Part shown: in pieces, positions 17,051 to 27,900 of the stretch
Layout of the letters: each line of letters opens with the position of its first letter
How positions within the stretch are numbered: the first letter of the stretch is position 1
From: Bryobacteraceae bacterium
GTDB taxonomy: Bacteria; Acidobacteriota; Terriglobia; Bryobacterales; Bryobacteraceae
Length of the DNA: 64,000 nt
Assembly: GCA_026002875.1 (NCBI GenBank)
Contig: BPGE01000001.1
Coordinates: forward strand, 4,216,001-4,280,000
Reading direction: 5' to 3'
Program-made: the position numbers and the translations under genes
The notes under the pieces: generated by a model
Told to the model about the DNA's origin: nothing
The model's input: only the letters and a program-made list of their open reading frames with translations
The model's database searches: none

Positions 17051-19243
17051 ATGCCGAAAGCGTTGTCGGTGCTGTTCGGAGCTGGCTTCGCCGTGCTCTG
17101 CGCGTGGGCCACAGGGCGCATGGCGCTGAAGCGGACGCGGCTCGCTCTGGCGCTCGAAGAGGAACACCTGCTCGCTTTTGTCTGCGGCGCGCCGCTGTTG
17201 AGCCTTCTCGTCACAGCAATGTGCGCGGTGCACATTGTTTACGACGCTGCGTTTCTCCTTGCGGGCGCGGTGATCCTGGCGGCGGCGTGGCGGGACGGGG
17301 CGTTCCTGCGGCGGGCGGCGGAGAGGCTCGAGCCGTTGCCGCGGCTGTGGCGGTGGCTGTTCTGGACAGCATTCGCCGTGTATGCGGTCATCGCGATCGT
17401 GTCCGCCATGGCGCCCGAGATCAGCCCGGACGGCAGCAGTTATCATCTGGCGATCGTGCAGCGCTATTACCGCGGGCACGGCTTTGCGCCGATTTCGACC
17501 AACCTCTATGCGGCGCTGTCGCAGGGGCTGGAAATGCTGTTTCTGTGGGCGTTCGCGTTCGGGCGCCATTCAGCGGCGGCGCTGGTGCACTGCGCGTTCT
17601 ATCTGGCGGCGCCGCTGCTGATGCTCAGGTTCGGGCAGCGTTCCGGCGTTCCTGCGGCGGGCGCGGCGGCGGGCCTGTTCTTCCTCTGCTCGCCGCTCGC
17701 GCTTGTGGATGGCAGCAGCGCCTACACGGACGCGGCGGTGGCGTGCATCGTGTTCGCGGTGGTCTATCTGGTGGAGCGCCAGGCGCCGGCATGGCTGACG
17801 GGAATGATGTGCGGCTTCGCTTACGCGCTGAAGTACACGGCTGCTGTCGTGGTGCTGTATCCGCTCGCGCGGCTCGCGTGGAGAAAACAGTGGCGCGCTG
17901 CGGTGCTCGCATGCCTTGCGGCGGCGCTGGCGGCCGCACCGTGGCCGCTGCGCAACTGGCTGTATTACGGCAATCCGGCTGCGCCGCTGATGAACCGTCT
18001 GTGGCCCAATGAATTCGTCCATGCGAGCTTCGAGCAGGACTACGTCGAGTTCATGCGGCGCTATCCGGGGATCGAGTCGTACAAACAGCTCCCGCTGGAA
18101 TTGACGGTGCGCGGGCAGCTGCTGGGAGGCTTCTGGGGGCCTCTGTTTCTGCTGGCGCCGGCGGGGCTGCTGGCGTTGCGGAGGAAGCTGGGGCGGAAAA
18201 TGGTGCTTGCCGCAGCCGTGCTGGCGGCGCCTTATGCCGCGAACATTGGAGCGCGGTTCCTGATGCCCGCCGCGCCGTTTGTCAGTTACGCGATGGCGCT
18301 GGGACTCCCTGCGCCTGTGCTTCCGCTGCTGGCGGCGGCGCATGCCGTGGGCGGCATCCCCGATCTGCCGGACAGATATCTGGGCGACATCGGATGGCGC
18401 AGCCTGGAAATCCCGTGGCGGGCGGCGTTGCGGCTGGAAGATGAAACGCCGTGGCTGGCGCGGCGGCTGTCGGGCTATCAGGCGGCGCGGATGCTCGAAG
18501 CGCTGGCGCCGCCGGACGCGCTCGTGCTGGCATTGAACGGCATTCCGGACAGCTACACGACGCGGGAAGTCGCCGTCGGTTTCCAGAGCGGGCGCAACGA
18601 GAGGCTGCTGGATCTTCTTCAGGTGGCGCTGTTTGACGGGATGCGCCCGAAGGTGGAGGCCGTGTTCCGCATTACGAAGCAGGAACTGGAAGGTGTCCGC
18701 GTGGTGCAGACAAACTCGCCGCCGAGGGGAGACGACCGGGAGAAAGACCTCTGGAGCATCTTCGAACTGCGCGTCTTCGCGGGCGGACGCGAAGTGGAGC
18801 GGAGGCCTGAATGGCGCGTCCAGGCGCGGCCGAATCCGTGGGGCGCGCCGCTCGCCTTCGACGGCAGACTGGCGACGCGGTGGCGGTCGTGGGAACGGAT
18901 CCGTGAGGGAATGTTTCTGCAGGCGGAGTTCGGGCGCGCGGAGTCCGTGGACGAAATACGGCTGGTGATGAGCGACGATCAGTTCGGCGTGCAGATGCGG
19001 CTGGAGGGCAAGAGGCGAGGAGGTGGGTGGGCGCCGCTGCCGGGGGAACCGCTGAGACGGAGGGCGGCTGTGCCGCTCACCCTGCGCCGCATGGCCGTGG
19101 AGGAGATGAAGCGCGGCGGCGTGACGCATCTGCTGTTGCGCGAGGACGATTATGCGTGGGCGGACGTGTCCGCGCTGGCTGACGCGTGGGGGTTGCGGGA
19201 AATCGGGGCGGTGGACGGCTATCATCTGTATCGGTTGGAATAG
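17051..19243 (+). CDS. GT-C-type glycosyltransferase-like membrane protein with discoidin-like tail
   Basis: A 730-residue protein. About ten membrane helices occupy residues 1-430; the first large extracytoplasmic loop holds the acidic motif MAPEISPDGSSYHLAIVQ, as in lipid-linked GT-C enzymes (PMT/ArnT type). The soluble C-terminal half includes a segment near 590-660 (PLAFDGRLATRWRSWE, then MFLQAEFGRAESVDEIRLVM) that closely follows the F5/8 type C (discoidin, CBM32-like) pattern. This suggests a sugar transferase that also binds a glycan. The start at 17051 has GGGAAGCTC before it and opens on the first helix. It lies between a lipoprotein and a BadF-type kinase, all closely spaced, so one operon is likely. 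Confidence 0.7.
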   Translation: MPKALSVLFGAGFAVLCAWATGRMALKRTRLALALEEEHLLAFVCGAPLLSLLVTAMCAVHIVYDAAFLLAGAVILAAAWRDGAFLRRAAERLEPLPRLWRWLFWTAFAVYAVIAIVSAMAPEISPDGSSYHLAIVQRYYRGHGFAPISTNLYAALSQGLEMLFLWAFAFGRHSAAALVHCAFYLAAPLLMLRFGQRSGVPAAGAAAGLFFLCSPLALVDGSSAYTDAAVACIVFAVVYLVERQAPAWLTGMMCGFAYALKYTAAVVVLYPLARLAWRKQWRAAVLACLAAALAAAPWPLRNWLYYGNPAAPLMNRLWPNEFVHASFEQDYVEFMRRYPGIESYKQLPLELTVRGQLLGGFWGPLFLLAPAGLLALRRKLGRKMVLAAAVLAAPYAANIGARFLMPAAPFVSYAMALGLPAPVLPLLAAAHAVGGIPDLPDRYLGDIGWRSLEIPWRAALRLEDETPWLARRLSGYQAARMLEALAPPDALVLALNGIPDSYTTREVAVGFQSGRNERLLDLLQVALFDGMRPKVEAVFRITKQELEGVRVVQTNSPPRGDDREKDLWSIFELRVFAGGREVERRPEWRVQARPNPWGAPLAFDGRLATRWRSWERIREGMFLQAEFGRAESVDEIRLVMSDDQFGVQMRLEGKRRGGGWAPLPGEPLRRRAAVPLTLRRMAVEEMKRGGVTHLLLREDDYAWADVSALADAWGLREIGAVDGYHLYRLE

Positions 19244-19247
19244 AGGC

Positions 19248-20198
19248 ATGCCGAAATACTTCGTGGGCGTGGATGGCGGACAGTCTTCAACAACGGCGCT
19301 GATTGGAGACGAAACCGGCCTGGTCATCGGACAGGGCCGCGGCGGCCCGTGCAACCATGTTTCGGGCGATCAGGCGCGCGAGAAGTTCCGCACGGCGATC
19401 GGCGGCTGCGTCAGGATGGCGGCGGAAGAAGCGGGGCTCGCTCTGGAGGGGCTGGAGTTTGAAGCGGGGTGTTTCGGTTTTTCGGGCGGACCGGCGGACA
19501 AGGACGCGCTGATCGCGGAGATGTTCCGGCTGAAGAAGCGCATCGTGACGCACGACGCCTGGATCGCGCTGACCGGCGCGCACGCGGGGCAGCCGGGTAT
19601 CATCACGATCGCTGGCACTGGTTCGATCGCATTTGCACGGAATGCCGAAGGCAAGTTCGCGCGTGCGGGCGGATGGGGATTCATCTTCGGAGACGAAGGC
19701 GGCGGTTTCGATCTGACACGGCAGGCGCTGCGGGCGGCTCTGCGCATGGAAGAAGGCTGGGGGCCGCCGACTGCGCTGCGGCAGAAGCTGCTGGAAGCCA
19801 CGGGAGCGCGCGACGCCAACGATCTTCTGCACCGCTTCTACACGCCGGAATATCCGCGCCCGCGCATTGCAGAGCTGTCGCGCGTGGTGGAACAGGCCGC
19901 CGAGGAAGGCGACGAGGTCGCGGCGGACATTCTGGTGGAAGCCGCGCAGCACCTGGCGGGACTGACGATGGCAGCCCGCATGCAGGTGTTCACGCCGCAG
20001 GACCATGCACGGGCTGCGCCGATCGGCGGCGTGTTCAGGTGCGCACGGCTTTACGAAGAGTACCGGAAGCGCGTGGAACGGGGAGGGAATACGCAGGTGC
20101 ACGCACCGGTCTTCGGCCCGGCCGCGGGAGCGCTGATCGAAGCCTACAAAGCTGCCGGTTTGAGCGTCGAACTGAAAGGCGCGCCAGCAGAGAAGTGA
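19248..20198 (+). CDS. BadF/BadG/BcrA/BcrD-family ATPase, N-acetylglucosamine kinase-like
   Basis: A 316-residue ASKHA-fold kinase. The phosphate-1 loop is FVGVDGGQSSTTALIGD at the N-terminus, the phosphate-2/adenosine region includes ITIAGTGSIAFARN, and GWGFIFGDEGGGFDLTRQAL is the characteristic GDEGSG-like segment of N-acetylglucosamine kinases. It would phosphorylate an amino sugar or glucose at the expense of ATP, feeding recycled cell-wall or chitin sugars into metabolism. The ATG lies two bases after the stop of the upstream membrane protein, preceded by GAGGC. A SIS-domain amino-sugar enzyme is encoded 17 kb away. The exact substrate is inferred from family resemblance. Confidence 0.8.
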   Translation: MPKYFVGVDGGQSSTTALIGDETGLVIGQGRGGPCNHVSGDQAREKFRTAIGGCVRMAAEEAGLALEGLEFEAGCFGFSGGPADKDALIAEMFRLKKRIVTHDAWIALTGAHAGQPGIITIAGTGSIAFARNAEGKFARAGGWGFIFGDEGGGFDLTRQALRAALRMEEGWGPPTALRQKLLEATGARDANDLLHRFYTPEYPRPRIAELSRVVEQAAEEGDEVAADILVEAAQHLAGLTMAARMQVFTPQDHARAAPIGGVFRCARLYEEYRKRVERGGNTQVHAPVFGPAAGALIEAYKAAGLSVELKGAPAEK

Positions 20199-20250
20199 CC
20201 GCCGGAGGGCCGATTCCGGATGATACCATCTGGGATGAGGGCCTTATTCT

Positions 20251-21420
<1,170 letters not shown>

Positions 21421-21437
21421 GCTTCGAAGGTTTTCCA

Positions 21438-21507
21438 GGGCGGAGCGACGACTCCGCCCGGTCCACTGGCTGAAGGGCAGCCGCAGGTGCGGCTGCCCGA
21501 TTTGTTA
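21438..21507 (+). terminator. Double hairpin after pgk, probable terminator
   Basis: First an 8-bp inverted repeat (GGGCGGAG at 21438-21445, CTCCGCCC at 21452-21459). Then a 10- to 11-bp repeat (GGGCAGCCGCA at 21475-21485, TGCGGCTGCCC at 21488-21498) followed by GATTTGTT. The second is the likelier terminator; its T run is weak. Confidence 0.5.
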
Positions 21508-21535
21508 GCGGGCCTCGCGCGAGCGAAGCCAGATC

Positions 21536-22195
21536 GTGGAGCGCATGAGAGGGAACTGGTTGCGGATCACAATACTCGCCGTGTCGGGATGGGCTGCTTC
21601 AGCCCAGACCGAGACGCAGCATGGCGTGGATGGGAGCATCGGCCTGTCGCCGAAGCTCGATCTTGTGATCCACACGCGGATCCGCACTCAACCGGGGCGG
21701 CTCGGGTTTTATCAGATCCGCGGCGGACCGATTCTGGAATACACGGTGAGGCGCGGCTGGAAACTGATCGCCGGCTACTATTACACGCAGCAGGAAAATT
21801 CCGCCGAGGACTTTATCGGAGGGCACCGAGGGTTCGCCGGTTCGGAAGGGACAGTGTGGAATCCGGTGAGGGCCCGGCTGGATCTGAGGGCTCTGGCGGA
21901 ACGCTTCGAGCTGGCCCAGGGGAGCGACTTCACCCGTTACCGGGTGCGCCTGCGGATCAGCGGCAGGCGGGCGATCGCGCCGCATGCGGCGGTGGAGAAC
22001 TTCCTGGATGCGCACGGCTGGCGCTCCACCCGCTATTCCGCCGGAATTCGCGCCGGAAACGGATCGCGGCTGTCGTTGGATTTCGGCTACTTCGTCGAAC
22101 CGAGGCGGGCCAACGTCGGTGCGCTGCGGCATATGTGGATGACCGGATTGCACTGGAATTTCAGGACAGGGCGGAGGAGAGATCCGGATCTCTGA
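21536..22195 (+). CDS. Outer-membrane beta-barrel protein, DUF2490-like
   Basis: A 219-residue protein with a signal peptide (NWLRITILAVSGWAASAQ) and a mature part made of alternating beta strands rich in aromatic and charged residues (YQIRGGPILEYTVRRGWKLI, then RLSLDFGYFVEPRRA), ending in a strand that closes on WNFR. This is the pattern of small barrel proteins of the DUF2490 type. Function unknown; it may be a porin-like or assembly-dependent barrel. Two starts are close together, GTG 21536 and ATG 21545, and neither has a well-placed ribosome-binding site. Convergent with the TonB-receptor gene, 19 bases apart. Confidence 0.65.
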   Translation: MERMRGNWLRITILAVSGWAASAQTETQHGVDGSIGLSPKLDLVIHTRIRTQPGRLGFYQIRGGPILEYTVRRGWKLIAGYYYTQQENSAEDFIGGHRGFAGSEGTVWNPVRARLDLRALAERFELAQGSDFTRYRVRLRISGRRAIAPHAAVENFLDAHGWRSTRYSAGIRAGNGSRLSLDFGYFVEPRRANVGALRHMWMTGLHWNFRTGRRRDPDL

Positions 22196-22214
22196 GCCCG
22201 GGAGCCAGCCTGTT

Positions 22215-24878
22215 TCAGAAGCGGTGGCGGAGCTTCAGGGTGACGCCCCGGCCAAGGGCGTCGATGCCCCAGCCGACGCCGCGATAGTTGCGGTCGCCGA
22301 GGTTGTACAGATCGGCAGAGACGTCGGTGCGCGCGCCCAGAGGCGCCCCAATGCGGAGACCGAATGCGGCGTACCCGGGAATGGCAGTGAAGAGAGGAGC
22401 TGAATTGGCGCTGCCGAGAACGCGCTGTTGCACCTGCGCGAGCGTCTCGCCCGTGGCGAGCAGGATGGCGCCATCAGTGAGTCCGCGGACGCGCGCGCCG
22501 CGGGTAAAGAAGCTGGCGATGTTGGATCGCGAACGGGATGCGCCAATGCGGCGGTCGGCCAGCGCAAGCGAGGACAGGCGGGTCTGGCGCCGAGCAGCAT
22601 CGGCGTAGGCTTCCGCAAAGACACGCCAGCGTGGCGGAGTGTAGCGGAGCGACAGGCGGCCCTGCGGCGCCGGGATGCCGGGTTCGATATCGGGCGGGGC
22701 GCCGGTCAGCGCATCCGCGGCGCGCACCCAGGTCCAGGTCTGGCGCAGGTGCCAGGAGCGGTTGATGCGGCCCTCGACCCATTGTTCGAAGCCGCGCATG
22801 CGGGCTCCACCGTAGTTGGCCCTCACGAGAACCGGATTGGTGGCAGAGGGAACAAAGACGGCGCCGCTGGGGAGCTGCGCGGAAATGATCTGATCGCCAA
22901 GGGGCTGGCCGACGGCGCCGGGAGGCAGGATCAGCGTCTGCGAAACAATCGTGTTCGACAGGCGCGACCAGAAATAGTTGACGCTGAAACGCAGACGGTC
23001 CGAGCGGAGCGTAATTCCCGAGTCCAGGCTGTCGCTAGCTTCGGGGCGGAGCTGTTCCACGGGCCGGCCCGTAGAAACCGCGTCGGCCGAGGCATCAGAG
23101 CCGATGAAGCCGCCGAGAGAGGCGATGGAAGAGTAGGAGGCCTCGTAGTTGCCGTTGCCCTGAAGACCGAGCGTGCCCAGATCAGTGATGGAAGGGGCGC
23201 GGAAGGCGCGTCCGTAGTTGATGTGGAGCCACACTGGCGCAGCAACGCGGAAAGTGGCGCCGGCGCGTCCGGTCAATGCATTGGCGGCGAGCGAATCATC
23301 CGGCCAGAGGGGCCGGCCATCGACCAGCGGGGAAGCCGATGAACGGCTGCGGTAAGAAGCGCCGCCGAGGCGCAAGGCGCCGGAGAGGCGCAGACGGGTC
23401 AGGGGCTCCGGCTCCCAGGAGTCCTGAATGTACAGGCCGTAGTTGAGGTAGCGGACGCCGGAAGGGATGCGCGGCCGGGTGAGGGCAACGGCCCCTGAGA
23501 CGGGATTCCAGGTGAACGCCGGCGCGCGGCTCAACTCGCGGTAGCCTTCGCCCCCCAGGGACAGGGAATGGGAACCGACGCGCCGCTCGGCGGCCCATTG
23601 CAGGCCCCAGACCGACATGCGCTCGTACTGGTGCGTGATCGAAGCAGCGGGATTCCCGTTGCCGCCCTGATTGACGCGTTCTTCGCGCTGACGGTTCAGG
23701 CTGAAAGAAGCCCAGGCGCGGTCGAACAGGGGCAGGGAAAGGACGTGCAGCCGGACGAAGCCGAAATCGGCCATCAGATTGCGCAAATCGGCGATCAGAT
23801 TCCCGTCGCCGCCGAGAAGCTGGTCATAGCGTTTCGCGCCGTCCTGCTGGCTGCGGTCGTAGTGGGCAGCGAGGCGGAGCTTCGGTGACAGGACCGCCTG
23901 CGCGTGCAAGCTTCCCCCGTATTGCGTGAACGCGGTGTCCGGAAGGCGGGCGGCGAGGATGGATGAAGGCAGGCCGAGGAAGCGGGTGATGGCGCTGTGG
24001 GAATCGAGACCGCGGCCGGTGCGCGCCGTGTTGATCCGTCGGGCGGCGAGATGCGCGGCCAGTGCGAAGCGGGCTCCGGAGAGCGCCGGGGTGAACTGCT
24101 GGCCGAAGCCATGCGTGGCCGAATCGTAGAAAGAGGCGCTGCTGGTGGTGAAGAACCGCACCGGCGACAGCGGCGCGCCGCGGCTCAGGACGTGCACGGC
24201 GCCGCCGACGCTATCCGACCCGTAGTGCGCGCTGTTGGGACCGCGGAGGATTTCGACGGTTTCCACGGTCGCCGGTTCGAGCAGGTTGAAAAACGTGCTG
24301 ACGCCTCCGCGCTGGGCGGAGGTCGTGACGCGGACTCCGTCGCGGTACACGCTCACGTTCTTTCCCGTGAGTCCGCGGACAAACATCGAGCCCATGGCCG
24401 GCGCGGTCCGCTGTTCTGCAACGCCGGGTTCTCCCGTGGCTGCTTCGCTGAGCGTGCGGTCAGCCTGCGCTTCGATCGTCGCGCGCGACAGCAGCGTCAC
24501 GCGCTGCGGCGTGCGCTGCGGCTCGAGGATCTCGCCGGATTCGGCCGAGACCGTGATCTGTTCGGTGCGGACGCCGAGGGCCAGTTGGACCGGGATGCGG
24601 GTTTCCCTGCCGGGCTCGATGGCGACGGGACGCTCCCACAGGGCGAATCCGTCTTTTTCCACCCGCAGCAGAAAAACGCCCGGGACCGCGGGAGAGAACC
24701 GGAAGGAGCCGTCCGGAGCTGTCCGCTGCACGGCCACATCCGCCTGCGGCGTCTGCAGACGGACGACCGCTCCGCTGACGGGACGGCCGGATGGATCGCT
24801 GACAACACCGAGGATCGTCAGAGACAGCAGGAGAAAGCCCACCCTACCCTTCCAATCGCGCGAGCCTTTGCATATCAT
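22215..24878 (-). CDS. TonB-dependent outer-membrane receptor with N-terminal carboxypeptidase-regulatory-like domain
   Basis: An 887-residue receptor for energy-dependent uptake across the outer membrane. After a signal region comes a CarboxypepD_reg-like beta-sandwich (VVSDPSGRPVSGAVVRLQTP, then GVFLLRVEKDGF). The plug domain follows (residues about 110-220, with MFVRGLTGKNVSVYRDGVRV and VEILRGPNSAHYGSDSVGGAV), then a 22-strand-type barrel ending in VTLKLRHRF with a terminal Phe as usual for BAM substrates. The plug is of the classical siderophore/vitamin receptor kind, unlike the Oar-like neighbours. No siderophore or cobalamin genes lie nearby, so the ligand is unknown. ATG 24878 is chosen because it gives a positively charged signal-peptide start. 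Divergent from the Oar-like gene, 70 bases apart. Confidence 0.88.
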   Translation of the reverse strand: MICKGSRDWKGRVGFLLLSLTILGVVSDPSGRPVSGAVVRLQTPQADVAVQRTAPDGSFRFSPAVPGVFLLRVEKDGFALWERPVAIEPGRETRIPVQLALGVRTEQITVSAESGEILEPQRTPQRVTLLSRATIEAQADRTLSEAATGEPGVAEQRTAPAMGSMFVRGLTGKNVSVYRDGVRVTTSAQRGGVSTFFNLLEPATVETVEILRGPNSAHYGSDSVGGAVHVLSRGAPLSPVRFFTTSSASFYDSATHGFGQQFTPALSGARFALAAHLAARRINTARTGRGLDSHSAITRFLGLPSSILAARLPDTAFTQYGGSLHAQAVLSPKLRLAAHYDRSQQDGAKRYDQLLGGDGNLIADLRNLMADFGFVRLHVLSLPLFDRAWASFSLNRQREERVNQGGNGNPAASITHQYERMSVWGLQWAAERRVGSHSLSLGGEGYRELSRAPAFTWNPVSGAVALTRPRIPSGVRYLNYGLYIQDSWEPEPLTRLRLSGALRLGGASYRSRSSASPLVDGRPLWPDDSLAANALTGRAGATFRVAAPVWLHINYGRAFRAPSITDLGTLGLQGNGNYEASYSSIASLGGFIGSDASADAVSTGRPVEQLRPEASDSLDSGITLRSDRLRFSVNYFWSRLSNTIVSQTLILPPGAVGQPLGDQIISAQLPSGAVFVPSATNPVLVRANYGGARMRGFEQWVEGRINRSWHLRQTWTWVRAADALTGAPPDIEPGIPAPQGRLSLRYTPPRWRVFAEAYADAARRQTRLSSLALADRRIGASRSRSNIASFFTRGARVRGLTDGAILLATGETLAQVQQRVLGSANSAPLFTAIPGYAAFGLRIGAPLGARTDVSADLYNLGDRNYRGVGWGIDALGRGVTLKLRHRF

Positions 24879-24948
24879 ACTAGCCCGGCCGGCACGCCTC
24901 GGGGCCCATCGATCCAGGCGCTTTCGGCGGAAAGAAAGGGGCAGCGAC

Positions 24949-27900
24949 ATGAAAGGAAACTTTACGCCGCGCACCTGGCTGTGCGCGTTGCTTGTCCTGG
25001 GGGTCGTGGGAGCAACCCTGAACGCCCAGGTAACTACAGGGACGATCTTCGGAACGGTCACGGACCAGCAGGGGGCCGTGGTCGCGGGCGCCACGGTTAC
25101 GGTTACGAACGAGGGGCAGGGGACGGTATTCACGCGCACGACGGATCAGACAGGCTCCTACATCGTGCCGTTCCTGATTCCGGGCACCTATCGTGTCACA
25201 GTCGAACAGCCGGGGTTCAAGCGGGCCGAGCAGCGCGAAATCGTTGTCACGGTCAACGCACAGGTTCGCGTAGACCTCAGCCTCTCGGTGGGAAACGTGA
25301 CCGAGACCATTGAAGTGACGGCAGCCGCTCCGCTGGTGCAAAGCGCCAGCGCCGAGACCGGCCAGGTGATCGAGCAGCGCGCCGTGCAGGAGCTTCCGCT
25401 GAACGGCCGCAACTTCGCTCAGCTCGTCTATCTTTCTCCGGGCGTCACGCCAGGGCAGGCGGGCGAGAACCTGTCAGGCGCCTCGACGTTCAACCCCCGC
25501 GCCGCGTCGAACTACAACCCGCTCGGGCAGCGGGCCAACGCCAACGGCTGGCTGATCGACGGCATCGACAACAACGAATACACGTTCAACACCGTGATCG
25601 TCCAGCCATCACTCGAGTCCGTGCGCGAATTCAAGGTGCTGACAGGCTCGTTTTCAGCCGAATTCGGCCGTGGCGCAGGCGTGGTGAGCGTCTCGACGCG
25701 CTCGGGATCGAACGACTGGCACGCGACGGCCTTCTGGTTCCACCGCAACATCGTCTTCGACGCCCGGAACTACTTCCAGACGCCGCAGGCATTGCCGAAG
25801 AAGCTCCCCTTCCGGCGCCATCAGATGGGCGCGGCGGCCAGCGGCCCGATCATCCGCAACAGACTCTTTTTCTGGGCTGATTACGCCGGCCAGCGCGAGG
25901 TCCGCGGACTCGACTATCTGAACACTGTGCCGACGGATGCGGTCCGCAACGGAGATTTCAGCGATTTCCGCACGCCCGCCGGTGCGTTGATCCAGGTCTA
26001 CAACCCCTTCACGACCCGCGTGAATCCGGCCAACCCGTCGGGTTTCCTCCGCGATCCCTTTCCCAACAACACGATTCCCGGCTCGCTGATCGGGCAGGTT
26101 TCACGCAACGTGGCCAGCCTGTATCCGAAGCCGAACCTGGCCGGGAATTTCAACAACTATCAATCCGCTCCAACGCGGCAGATTAACGACAACCAGTACA
26201 CTTTGCGTTTCGACTGGCAAGCCTCCCAGAAGGACTCCATCTTCTTCCGTTATGCGCAGCAGTGGTATGACCTCGACGCTCCCCAGGGACAGGCAAACTG
26301 CTGCCTGCCCACTCCGCCGGAAGCGGCGCAGCGGTTCAAGCTTGGGCCGTTCGTGGCCGGCATCCAGTACACGAGGCTGCGCACGCACGGCGGAGCGTTC
26401 AACTGGAGCAGGGTGTGGTCGCCCTCGATCGTCGGCGAGTTCCGCGCCGGCTGGGCGAGGACCAATCCGTCGACGGTGCACTCCGATTTCGGGATTCCCG
26501 TGGCGGACTCGCTCGGCATCCGGAACATCAACCTGACCGACAATTCGACCGGAATCCCGACGATCAACATCACCGACTTTACGGGTCTGAGCGGAGGCCC
26601 AAGCTTCCTTCCCGCCCGTCCGAAGCAGGTGAATTACCAGACGGACTACAACGTCTACTGGACCGTCAGCCGCCACACGCTGAAGTTCGGCTACCACGTG
26701 GTGCGCCGTGACGCGTCTCCATTTACCAACGCCGATACCCGCGGACAGTTCACTTTCGGACGCGGCTTCACCATGGATCCGGTGGCGCGCACAGGCGGAA
26801 CCGGTTTTGCCACGATGCTGCTCGGACTGATCCAGAGCGGGCAGCGCGGTTTCCTGCTCGGCGTGCCCGGACTGCGCGCGTGGGAGAACGCGTGGTTCTT
26901 CCAGGATGACTGGAAAGTGAATTCCCGGCTGACGCTGAACATTGGCGTGCGGTATGAAATCTTCCATCCGGAAACGGAAAAGTACGACCGGATGACCAGC
27001 TTTGATCTGCCGAAACTGATGTTTGCGTATGCCAACGAGGGTGGTTACAGCCGGACATTGCGCAATACGGACCTGAACAATTTCGGCCCGCGTTTCGGTC
27101 TGGCGTACGACGTGTTCGGGGATCAGAAGACGGTGCTCAGGGCGGGGTATGGATTGAGCTACTTCCCGGAGCCCGTTTCGGCCTCCAACATGATGACTCA
27201 GGGACCGCCGCACCTGTTCAGCGAAAGCTTCAGTCTCAGCGACTTTCTGCTGGACTACTCGGGCGTACCGAGGATCGAGCAGCCGTTCGGACCGCTGGTG
27301 CCCCTGAAACCGCAGTCGACCGCGGAGATCAACACGCGCCGGCCGGTGGTCCGCGGCTACTCGTTCAACAACCAGACGCAATACGCGCAGACCTGGACCT
27401 TCAACATCCAGCGGCAGATCACGCGCGAGTGGATGGCCGAGATCGGGTATGCCGGCAGCCGCGGCATCAATCTGCTGTACGGCTTCAACCACAACGAAGT
27501 GCGGCTGGGCGCGGGCAGCGTCGAAGACCGCCGCCCGATCCAGGCGCTGCGGAACATCCCAAGCGTGACCATTTTCGAGCCGATGAACATGAGCACATAC
27601 CACGGGCTCGTCACGAAGGCTGAGCGGCGCTTCGCGCAGGGCTTCCAGCTTCTGGCGGCGTATACGTGGGGCAAGAGCCTGGACTATGGCGGATCCGTGG
27701 CCAGCGGCGGCGGCCAGACTGGCGGTCCTCTCACCGTCACCTGCATCAAGTGCTACCGGGGCGCCTCGGGGTTCGACGTCAAGCACCGCGCCGTGATCAA
27801 CGGCCTGTACGATCTGCCGTTCGGCAAGGGCCGGCAGGTGAACATCGAAAACCGTGTTACCGACTTGATCCTCGGCGGCTGGCAGCTGGGCGGGATCATC

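Noticed and set aside
24235-24948. N-terminal extension of the Oar-like receptor at 24949
   Set aside because: It overlaps the divergent TonB receptor gene and places the signal peptide internally.
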